NCBI GenBank assembly: GCA_012910725.1
Contig: WNEG01000044.1
Coordinates: 1 to 6,683 of the forward strand
Direction of reading: 5' to 3'
From: Candidatus Ethanoperedens thermophilum
GTDB lineage: Archaea > Halobacteriota > Methanosarcinia > Methanosarcinales > EX4572-44
Length of the DNA: 6,683 bases
A program made the translations under genes and the position numbers. Of the stretch, positions 1 to 5,995 are shown one piece after another. Under the pieces are notes generated by a model. That model saw nothing but the letters and a program-made list of their open reading frames with translations. It searched no databases and was not told the origin of the DNA. Each line of letters begins with the position of its first letter. The stretch's first letter is position 1.

Positions 1-59
1 ATAACTTTTGCCATTGTTTCAAGTCTGCACACTTCGTGTACAGAGATAAACTCTGCCAT
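1..59 (-). CDS. Possible 5' end of a leftward gene, cut by the window edge
   Basis: Reading leftward from an ATG at 59-57, the frame stays open to the window edge (19 full codons) and begins MAEFISVHEVCRLETMAKV. The style, acidic and helical with a repeated LETMA, resembles the N-termini of archaeal coiled-coil proteins that start with an EFISVHE-like segment, but this is recalled resemblance and not a family assignment. The same frame is open upstream of the ATG for 22 more codons (to 125), so the start is uncertain. No clear Shine-Dalgarno precedes the ATG. The alternative is the rightward frame open from 1 to a TAA at 112-114, which would be the C-terminus of an upstream gene; its residues do not resemble a MoxR C-terminus. 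Either reading could be spurious. Confidence 0.3.
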   Translation of the reverse strand, partial: MAEFISVHEVCRLETMAKV

Positions 60-70
60 CGTTTCTAAGT
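10..70. repeat. Imperfect direct repeat of about 15 bases, two copies 45 bases apart
   Basis: GCCATTGTTTCAAGT at 10-24 recurs as GCCATCGTTTCTAAGT at 55-70, with one substitution and one inserted base. The 45-base spacing is a multiple of three, so on the minus strand both copies read LETMA in one frame. This suggests either an internal protein repeat in a leftward gene or a local duplication at its 5' end. Confidence 0.45.
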
Positions 71-110
71 TCGAAGACTCGGGTTTTCCGACACCAAAAG
101 TTGAAGAACA

Positions 111-123
111 TTAAAAATAATAG
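111..123. promoter_or_regulatory. AT-rich block, possible TATA element
   Basis: The block TTAAAAATAATAG is the most TATA-like segment in the intergenic stretch. It lies only 8 bases before the ATG at 132, too close to serve the rightward operon with normal archaeal TATA-to-start spacing. It is about 50 bases upstream of the candidate leftward ATG at 59, which would fit a leftward transcript with a short leader. Promoter activity is inference only. Confidence 0.22.
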
Positions 124-131
124 TAAGAATT

Positions 132-986
132 ATGCTTGTTGGTGCTGATTTTTTCAGTGAGCTTGACCGTTTTGATTTTATGGTGCGAAAGCGGGTGTCT
201 ACAGCTTATGCCGGCACTCGCAGGTCTACGCTTCACGGGCGTGGACTTGTAACGGTTGGGTACAGGGAGTACACCAATGGTGATGATTTTAAGACTATTG
301 ACTGGAAGTTGTATGGTCGGACAGAGAAGCTGTATGTGAGGCAGTTTGAGGAGGAGAAAAGTCTAACCGCGCATATTCTTCTTGATACGAGCAAGAGTAT
401 GGATTTTGGCAGTCCGCGAAAGTTTGATTATGCTGCGAAACTTGCGCTTGGTATTGCATATCTTGTTACCAGGCAGAATGAGAAGTTTGCCATTTCAGGT
501 TTTCAGGAAAATGTTGAAATTGCCAGTCCAAAGCGGGGCAGGCACCACCTGTCAGGTGTGGTGCGTTTGCTTGAAGGTGTTAAGCCAGGTGGAAGTACTG
601 CGTTTGATCGGTGCATGGAGCAGTACCAGGGTATGATTCGCTCAAGGTCGCTCGTGGTGATTATTTCTGATTTCCTAACAGACATTGAATCGATTACTTC
701 AGGTATTTATCGATATGGAAAGAATGAGTTGTTGATTCTACGGGTGCTCGATTCTTTTGAACTTGATTTTATGGTGCGGGATAATGTGAAGTTTGTTGAC
801 CTTGAGAATGAGAAAAGTCTTGAGATTAATGTGAGCCCACGATTTGTAAATGAGTATAAAATGAGACTTGAGGCTCATAACAGCCGAATCCAGAAGATTT
901 GCAATGAAATAGGAGCAAGTTATCATCTGTTTTCGACAAAAAAGCCTATCTTTGATGCTTTCTTCGAGATAATGGGTAAGAGGTAA
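132..986 (+). CDS. DUF58 family protein with VWA-like domain
   Basis: A 284-residue soluble protein with no signal peptide or membrane segment, of ordinary length for the DUF58 family. The family signature is clear: YREYTNGDDFKTIDWK begins at residue 44, followed by LYGRTEKLYVRQFEEEKS. Next comes a VWA-like fold with a complete MIDAS metal site: D85-T-S87-K-S89, T156 in GGSTAFD and D180 in VVIISDFLTD. DUF58 proteins typically accompany MoxR-type AAA+ ATPases and membrane VWA proteins, probably as cytosolic adaptors; the target is unknown. The gene is first in a rightward operon, with the next gene beginning 5-8 bases after its stop. ATG 132 is preferred because it keeps the conserved N-terminal region (ELDRF, then the YAGTR segment); no good Shine-Dalgarno precedes it. 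Family assignment is strong, biochemical role is inferred from context. Confidence 0.93.
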   Translation: MLVGADFFSELDRFDFMVRKRVSTAYAGTRRSTLHGRGLVTVGYREYTNGDDFKTIDWKLYGRTEKLYVRQFEEEKSLTAHILLDTSKSMDFGSPRKFDYAAKLALGIAYLVTRQNEKFAISGFQENVEIASPKRGRHHLSGVVRLLEGVKPGGSTAFDRCMEQYQGMIRSRSLVVIISDFLTDIESITSGIYRYGKNELLILRVLDSFELDFMVRDNVKFVDLENEKSLEINVSPRFVNEYKMRLEAHNSRIQKICNEIGASYHLFSTKKPIFDAFFEIMGKR

Positions 987-994
987 CTTAATTG

Positions 995-2830
995 ATGATT
1001 TTCGGACTTCCTCTTAATTTTGCAAACATGGCAGGGCTTTTTGCACTTCTAAGTATTATCCCTTTGATAATTCTTTATTTGCTGCGTCCCAAACCTCAGG
1101 TAATCAAAATTCCTTCTGTAATGTTCTTATTTAACGCTGAAAAAGAAAAAAAGCGCTTTTCAACGATCAGACGTTTCATAAAAGACCCGCTATTTTTAAT
1201 CCAGCTACTTGTGCTAATCTTGCTTGCTATCGCGGTGGCAGAGCCTTTTGTGCTGGCAGCAGATGATGCAAGTTGCGGACACACAGTTATCGTTCTTGAT
1301 GCTTCGGCAAGTATGCAGGCAGACGGACGGTTTGATAAAGCAATAGCAGAAGCAGACAAATTTTTGAGCAAGAAGAATACAGTCATACTTGCAGAAAACA
1401 TTCCTGTAGTAATACTGCGTGAGTCGCCAAGGCAAACTGCAAGTGAAGCACTGTCACAGATAATACCGCGTGCCGGTGAAGCCGATCTCTCAAGCGCTAT
1501 TCTGCTTGCAACAAAGTATCTTGGCGAAGGCGGTCGAATTGTTGTTATCTCTGACTTTTCTTACTTTATTGGAGACAATCCGGAAGTGGTTGCAGGCATC
1601 GCACGAGGAAGCGGTATTGATGTCCAGCTTGTGCCAGTTTCAGGCGGTAGAGAGAACCTTGGAATTGTTGACGGCTGGTTTGATGGAGCAGACTACAACA
1701 CCATGATTCATAACTACAACGAAGAGGACAAAACCATTACATTTACTGTTACAACCAACAATAAAGACGTGTTAACGAAAACACGTACCATAAGCCCACA
1801 GTCTTCAGAACCGTTTGTCATACAACATCTTCCAGAGGGGAAAACTACCATCTCACTGACTCCCGGAGACGATTTTTTAGTAGACAACACTGCTCATATT
1901 ATCGTACCCTCTACTCTTAAGAAAAAGGTACTTCATGTGTCAGATGGCGAATCTCCGTCTCTTGTGGCACTGCATCTTTTTGAGCCTGCTGTAAAAACCG
2001 ATCAGGTATCGCCTGATTCGCTTGGCGCTTGCGAATTCAGCGATTATGGAATCGTGATCCTCACAAAAGTAAGTCCGGTGGATGGGCTTACTGATTATGT
2101 GAAATCGGGCGGCGTGCTTGTTGTTCTGGCATCTGGCAATCTCAAGAATGGTGATCTTTTACCTGTAACTCTCAGGGGTATTGCGAATAGAACAACTCTT
2201 AATATTCTCTCGGAAAACCCTCTTACAGAAAATCTTGATTCAAACACTGAAATAACACGCCACCTTGCAGCAAGCGCCAGGCAGGGTGCAATCGTGTTAG
2301 TGGAAGCAGGTGATGAGTCGCCAATGGTTGCATACTGGAATATCGGGCGCGGGCGTGTAATCTACCTTGGCTTTGCAGAGCCGGGAGAGAGTCCTTACGA
2401 TCCCTTAAATCCAGAAGTGTGGAACAGTTTTCATGCAACACCAACGTATCCACTATTCTGGCAGGATCTTATCGAGTGGAGCGCTGGAAGTATCGACATT
2501 AACGAGTTTAACCTTCGCGCAGGTACGGTCAAACAATATCCAACGCCAGTCACGATAAAAACACCAACCAGCAACATCACTACCGGGACCGTACTCTTTG
2601 ACGAGGTTGGGTTTTATACCATGCCGCAGGGAGAAGTGGCAGTGAACCTCTACAGCAAAGACGAATCAAACATCGCAGAAACGATGAATCTAACAATTAC
2701 AGAAACCAGCATCAGGTACGCACCAGGTATCACTGAAACAGCAAAAGAGCTTGACAAATATTTAATCGCTGCAGGGATACTGTTTATTCTCCTTGAGTTG
2801 TATTATCTGCGGTGGAGGGGAGAGCTTTGA
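995..2830 (+). CDS. BatA-like membrane protein with VWA domain
   Basis: About 611 residues. Two hydrophobic N-terminal segments (roughly 11-30 and 65-89) flank a basic loop containing the BatA-type IPSVMFL motif. A VWA domain follows, starting at VIVLDASAS (D102, S104, S106), then a region of about 300-450 with alternating beta strands resembling the class I amidotransferase-like domains of this family (KKKVLHVSDGES, GGVLVVLASG). A C-terminal membrane helix lies at about 589-605, followed by RWRGEL. The VWA domain and central region probably lie outside the membrane. MIDAS is incomplete: D187 is present in VVISDFSYF but the expected Thr aligns with A163 in GEADLSSAI. A TTG at 992 is in frame and lies 7 bases from the Shine-Dalgarno GAGGT at 980-984; ATG 995 is preferred as the stronger codon. 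It is the membrane partner of the DUF58 protein encoded just upstream and overlaps the next gene. Confidence 0.88.
   Translation: MIFGLPLNFANMAGLFALLSIIPLIILYLLRPKPQVIKIPSVMFLFNAEKEKKRFSTIRRFIKDPLFLIQLLVLILLAIAVAEPFVLAADDASCGHTVIVLDASASMQADGRFDKAIAEADKFLSKKNTVILAENIPVVILRESPRQTASEALSQIIPRAGEADLSSAILLATKYLGEGGRIVVISDFSYFIGDNPEVVAGIARGSGIDVQLVPVSGGRENLGIVDGWFDGADYNTMIHNYNEEDKTITFTVTTNNKDVLTKTRTISPQSSEPFVIQHLPEGKTTISLTPGDDFLVDNTAHIIVPSTLKKKVLHVSDGESPSLVALHLFEPAVKTDQVSPDSLGACEFSDYGIVILTKVSPVDGLTDYVKSGGVLVVLASGNLKNGDLLPVTLRGIANRTTLNILSENPLTENLDSNTEITRHLAASARQGAIVLVEAGDESPMVAYWNIGRGRVIYLGFAEPGESPYDPLNPEVWNSFHATPTYPLFWQDLIEWSAGSIDINEFNLRAGTVKQYPTPVTIKTPTSNITTGTVLFDEVGFYTMPQGEVAVNLYSKDESNIAETMNLTITETSIRYAPGITETAKELDKYLIAAGILFILLELYYLRWRGEL
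2814..2822 (+). promoter_or_regulatory. Strong Shine-Dalgarno that decides the start of the third operon gene
   Basis: The purine run GGAGGGGAG, inside the end of the BatA-like gene, lies four bases before TTG 2827, whose last two bases overlap the upstream TGA stop (TTGA). The alternative GTG start at 2812 lies upstream of or within this run and would leave the Shine-Dalgarno unused. Stop-start overlap suggests translational coupling of the two membrane proteins. Confidence 0.65.
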
Positions 2831-5223
2831 TAAACGTCCAGGAGCCACTGTTATTATTATTGATAAGTCCTGTTTTTCTTCTTGGATTTTATATGCTGCG
2901 TCGTCATGGTGCTAATAGAATACTGATTTTAAGCCGCATGGTTGTCATCAGTCTCCTTATCATCGCTTTATCAAATCCCTCTGTTATTGCAAGCCACACG
3001 ATACGGGATGACACCCCTCAGGTAACGGTGATAGCTGACAAAACCATAAGCTGCGACCTCTTTGACACATCGCAGGGTGAAAGCTTGCAGGAGTACCTGA
3101 AAACCAGAACGCCCACCAAATACAAGGAAGTAACAGGTATTAAAACAGCACTCGGCGATGAAATACTTAAAAACAGTGTTTCAGGAGAACACATCGTGCT
3201 TGTAAGTGACCTTAACAACAATCACGGGGTAGACCTGGGTGATGCCATTATTCTTGCACGAAGAGAGGGTGCACACATATATGCAGTTGAGCAGACACCA
3301 ATTCACACCGACACAGGCGTTGAAATTGCCGGGAGTAAAAACATCATCGTTGGAAACGAAAATACCTATCACATAATCATCCGGCACGTGGGAGAAGAGG
3401 TAACATACATACTCACTGTACAAGCAGACGGGAACACACTTTATGCAGAAGTAATAACACAGATCGAACACGAGAAAATCATACCACTGCCATACACACC
3501 GCCAACAGAAGGAGCCCATCGAATAACAGCAACAATCGCCGTAGAAGGCGAGGACCGATTCAAACTTAATAATGTGTTCTACAAATCAGTGTTTGCAGCG
3601 CCAAAGCCAAAAGTGCTCTACACTGGATGCGATTCGCCGCTTAAAACAGTGCTTGCAGAATTATACGACCTGCACAAAACAACAACACTCGAAGGTGCAA
3701 AACTTGAAGACTACAAGGTTGTTATAATCGAAAACAAGGATGCAAAAACACTCGACCCGCAGGTACAGAAGCTTAAGAGTTACTCAGCAGGAGGTGGTGC
3801 ACTGCTCGTGGTTGGGGGTGATCATTCCTTTGACCGCGGCGAATACAACAACAGCGACATTGAGAAGATACTTCCTGTGCTCTCAAAACCCTCAAAGTAC
3901 AAAGGCGGGCGGAACGTGGTTATCGTGATTGATGCGTCAGGGAGCACAGACACGATCCTGTACAAAGATATTAAATTTATAGGGCACATCGATGCACTTG
4001 CACAGAGCATTGTCAACAACAGAAACATTGGTGCCGATACCAAGATCGGTGTGATTGCATTTGGATCAAGCGCCGAGGAAATTGGCTTTCTAAGCGCAAC
4101 ATCTGAAAACAAAATGATACTGAACAAGAAAATAGCTAATATTTATCCCAAAGACCGTACAAAACTAACAAACATGGATAAAGGATTGATTACAGCAAAG
4201 AAAATGTTAAAAGAATCGCCAGGAGTAAAAATTGTCATCGTACTATCAGATGGAAACATAAGAGAAAACAAAAACGAGATTGAAACAGCAGCAAAAGAAC
4301 TTGTAGACGATGGAACAACTCTCTACTTCAGACAAATCGGTTACGGAAAAGAAGAAACATTCATAACAATGAAAGAGATAGCAGGAACGGCTGGAGCAGA
4401 TTACGAATACATCGGTACAAAAGGACTCAACATCCAGTTCGAACCACTCCCAGAATTGCCAGAAGAAAAGGAGGAAGAGGAGAGGCTGCAACAGTTTGGA
4501 CTAATAATCACAGACAGCGAACACTTTATTACACAATACCAGAACGTTTCAGGCGATCTCACCGGCTATAACGACATTACACCAAAAATCGGCGCCAGAA
4601 GGCTTGTCGCAATAACAATCGGAAAGCCGGTACTTACCGTATGGAACTTCGGACTCGGACGCACAGCAGCGATCAGTACCGACAACGGCAACAAATGGGC
4701 AGGTGTACTCTACACAGAACCAAACTCAAAACTAATATCCTCAACCGTAAACTGGCTAATAGGCGACCCACGCCCGTCAGGCGACACGATCACAGCACCC
4801 GACCTGTGGCTTGGAACACCCGGCAGGGTGACAATCAAAACCACGAGCATCCCGGATGTGAGCTTCGACAACAAACCGTTGAGCTTCACAAAAGAAGGAA
4901 ATCACTACACAGCCGTAATCGACTCAAAAAAGGATGGATTCTACGATATAGGCGGATATGAAATAGCAGCAAACTATCCACTCGAATACCGGGAAATCGG
5001 ATTCAACGAAGAGATGAGGGCTCATATAGAAGAGTACAATGGCTCAGTTCACCCCTTTGAAGAAGCAAAAACCCTTCTCCTTGGAGATATTAAATCAAAC
5101 TCTGTGAGGGTCGTAAACGAACCTGCCAGTGCGAAAATGCCATTCATCATAGCTTCACTGATTATATTCTTAGGTGAAGTAATACTGCGCCGTCTGCGAC
5201 AACGAAATATAGTAACAACTTAA
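2827..5223 (+). CDS. Membrane protein with amidotransferase-like and VWA domains
   Basis: About 798 residues from TTG 2827 (803 from GTG 2812). Two membrane helices lie at about 8-24 and 32-49, then a beta-rich region to about 255. An amidotransferase-like domain follows (about 259-360, starting KPKVLYTGCDS); at its nucleophile-elbow position it reads VVGGDHSF (residues 328-335) with Asp332 instead of Cys, so glutaminase activity is unlikely. A VWA domain with an intact MIDAS comes next: D369-A-S371-G-S373, Thr in TKLTNMD (T445/T448) and D475 in VLSDGN. An acidic Glu-rich stretch lies near 545-555. A beta-rich region follows, then a final helix at about 771-788 with a basic tail. This architecture matches membrane proteins with a GATase1-like domain seen beside MoxR/DUF58 genes. 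It is the last gene of the operon, and the VWA domain is probably extracytoplasmic. The ligand or target is unknown. Confidence 0.88.
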   Translation: MINVQEPLLLLLISPVFLLGFYMLRRHGANRILILSRMVVISLLIIALSNPSVIASHTIRDDTPQVTVIADKTISCDLFDTSQGESLQEYLKTRTPTKYKEVTGIKTALGDEILKNSVSGEHIVLVSDLNNNHGVDLGDAIILARREGAHIYAVEQTPIHTDTGVEIAGSKNIIVGNENTYHIIIRHVGEEVTYILTVQADGNTLYAEVITQIEHEKIIPLPYTPPTEGAHRITATIAVEGEDRFKLNNVFYKSVFAAPKPKVLYTGCDSPLKTVLAELYDLHKTTTLEGAKLEDYKVVIIENKDAKTLDPQVQKLKSYSAGGGALLVVGGDHSFDRGEYNNSDIEKILPVLSKPSKYKGGRNVVIVIDASGSTDTILYKDIKFIGHIDALAQSIVNNRNIGADTKIGVIAFGSSAEEIGFLSATSENKMILNKKIANIYPKDRTKLTNMDKGLITAKKMLKESPGVKIVIVLSDGNIRENKNEIETAAKELVDDGTTLYFRQIGYGKEETFITMKEIAGTAGADYEYIGTKGLNIQFEPLPELPEEKEEEERLQQFGLIITDSEHFITQYQNVSGDLTGYNDITPKIGARRLVAITIGKPVLTVWNFGLGRTAAISTDNGNKWAGVLYTEPNSKLISSTVNWLIGDPRPSGDTITAPDLWLGTPGRVTIKTTSIPDVSFDNKPLSFTKEGNHYTAVIDSKKDGFYDIGGYEIAANYPLEYREIGFNEEMRAHIEEYNGSVHPFEEAKTLLLGDIKSNSVRVVNEPASAKMPFIIASLIIFLGEVILRRLRQRNIVTT

Positions 5224-5490
5224 ATACGATTGGTGAAAAGGATTGGGAAAGGGAGGGCTGTGTATTATGAACTGGTATAAAATAAGAATCGTCAGATTAT
5301 CGTCAGGTGAATAAATAGGAAATGTGATAGGATGTTTGTTTCACGAGAGATAATAGTGAAGGGAATAAGTTCGTGTTTTCCGCGGAATATGAGATCCAAA
5401 CGCGTGCATAATCTTTATGAATATCACAAGCATATCGCACAGGCATGGATACAAACAAACCTATTGAAATAGCTGATTTGGAACCTGCTT
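5224..5490. other. Intergenic stretch with no confident gene
   Basis: No recognisable protein, structural RNA or clear terminator was found in these 267 bases. It contains a TATA-like TATAAAATAAG at 5276-5286 (plus strand), which could precede a 46-codon ORF at 5332-5472 beginning MFVSREIIVKGISS. That ORF matches nothing I recognise, has only a weak Shine-Dalgarno and may be chance. A leftward 63-residue ORF (5303-5494, beginning MKAGSKSAIS) overlaps the hicA stop as ATGA; it lacks the HicB pattern and is probably not a gene. A short direct repeat CGTCAG-ATTAT-CGTCAG lies at 5290-5306. Confidence 0.5.
5414..5421 (+). promoter_or_regulatory. Possible archaeal TATA box for a leaderless start at 5445
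   Basis: TTTATGAA within CATAATCTTTATGAATAT resembles an archaeal box A. An ATG follows at 5445, about 27 bases from the centre of the box, the spacing expected of a leaderless transcript. The frame then runs only 17 codons (MDTNKPIEIADLEPAFI) before a TGA at 5496-5498, near the 3' end of the degraded hicA on the opposite strand. It may be the stump of a truncated gene. Confidence 0.3.
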
Positions 5491-5677
5491 TCATTTGAGT
5501 TTCGCCTGTTTTAAGATGCTATTTAAGGTACCGGGAGCCAGATCATGATTTGGATGACCTGCGATGGACCCCCTTCCCTGTTTGGTCGGATGCTTGTACT
5601 TGCCGATAGCTCCCTTTCGCTGCAACCAGATACCAGCCATCTGATTTGATCATCCTGGTGATATCGCGCACCTTCAT
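5491..5677 (-). pseudogene. hicA: HicA-type toxin gene, full length but frameshifted
   Basis: Reading leftward from ATG 5677, the first 26 codons give MKVRDITRMIKSDGWYLV then AAKGSYRQ. Skipping one base at about 5599, the frame continues YKHPTKQGRGSIAGHPNHD then LAPGTLNSILKQAKLK and a TGA at 5493-5491. The 61-residue composite matches HicA mRNA interferases end to end: the DGW segment, the G-S-x-R-Q-Y-K-H-P core, GHP, and the LxPGTLxSILKQA tail. HicA proteins are small double-stranded-RNA-binding-fold ribonucleases that cleave mRNA and are held in check by HicB. Without the shift the product ends out of frame after 42 residues. The catalytic His expected in GSHRQ is Tyr (Y24), so even a corrected protein may be inactive. 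No HicB partner is recognisable on either side. A sequencing error is the alternative for the frameshift but would not explain the Tyr. Confidence 0.88.
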
Positions 5678-5700
5678 AGCATTCGGCTACTGTATATTGT

Positions 5701-5755
5701 GTGTTATCGTGCAGGATATATATCAACTCTTCTGGCAGTCATAGTGTTATCGTGC
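5701..5755. repeat. Exact 12-base direct repeat flanking the dockerin 3' end
   Basis: GTGTTATCGTGC occurs at 5701-5712 and again at 5744-5755. One copy overlaps the last codons of the dockerin remnant and the other lies just upstream of the hicA promoter palindrome. It could be a small duplication, a deletion scar or chance. Confidence 0.4.
5716..5723 (-). promoter_or_regulatory. Probable TATA box of the hicA remnant
   Basis: ATATATAT sits at the core of a perfect 10-base palindrome GATATATATC (5715-5724), 38 bases before the hicA ATG. That spacing would give transcription starting around 5694 and a short leader. The palindrome could also bind a dimeric regulator. It lies in the 61 bases between the dockerin stop and hicA. 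Confidence 0.4.
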
Positions 5756-5952
5756 CAGCTGCCGCCTGCATGATCATGAGTGCGTCGAGCGAGGTGACCT
5801 TGCCGTCGCCACTGACATCCGGCGGTGAGCATTGCATCATCGAATGGGCGGCTGCCGACTGCGATCTGGAGAGCGATCGCGGCATTTGCAGAGGTGAGGA
5901 TGTCGTCAGAGTTGAGGTCGCCTTTTTGTTGCATGCCGCCAGCGACACGCAT
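5739..5952 (-). pseudogene. Orphan type I dockerin module, split by a frameshift
   Basis: Leftward from 5952 one frame gives the first dockerin repeat, KGDLNSDDILTSANAAIALQ, then IAVGSRPFDDAMLTA. At about 5820 the homology moves to the next frame (one extra or two missing bases), giving DVSGDGKVTSLDALMIMQ, then AAAGTITL and a TGA at 5741-5739. Together these make the two calcium-binding loops of a type I dockerin, of the kind common at C-termini of archaeal secreted proteins, where they dock onto cohesins. The last ligand of loop 1 is Asn where Asp is usual. Two TGA codons at 5985-5980 close the frame upstream, so no catalytic or surface domain remains: the module starts within 50 bases of the vapC stop. 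It is best read as the 3' remnant of a larger gene whose body was lost. As an intact gene it would be a free dockerin, which is unlikely. Confidence 0.85.
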
Positions 5953-5995
5953 TGAGACTCTGGCGAATCGATAATGATGTCATCAGCAGCGCTTT

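Noticed and set aside
111..131. TATA box driving the DUF58 operon
   Set aside because: The AT-rich block ends only 8 bases before the ATG, so transcription would begin inside the gene and cut off the conserved N-terminus.
3181..3519. 112-residue minus-strand ORF rich in Cys, Val and Phe
   Set aside because: Antisense to the membrane VWA gene; composition typical of a reverse-frame shadow.
4641..4961. 106-residue ORF in another frame inside the third operon gene
   Set aside because: Rich in Arg, Thr and His as expected from a shifted frame of A/C-rich coding sequence; the main frame is well supported.
5268..5315. 15-codon ORF after GGGAGGG, directly downstream of the operon
   Set aside because: A Shine-Dalgarno-like run precedes it, but it is too short and shows no conserved feature to call as a gene.
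5224..5331. Transcription terminator after the VWA operon
   Set aside because: No convincing stem-loop or long T-run on the plus strand was found after the stop at 5223.
5224..5490. tRNA, other structured RNA or CRISPR repeats
   Set aside because: No cloverleaf-like stems, GTTCRA T-loop motif or regularly spaced repeat units are visible here.
5523..5726. Minus-strand 67-residue ORF beginning MIYILHDNTQ
   Set aside because: It lies out of frame with both halves of the hicA remnant, starts upstream of its promoter spacing and has no family resemblance; it is a shadow of hicA.
5701..5955. Plus-strand 84-residue ORF antisense to the dockerin
   Set aside because: The two dockerin repeats on the minus strand explain this region; the plus-strand product is a Cys/Ser/Ala-rich shadow.
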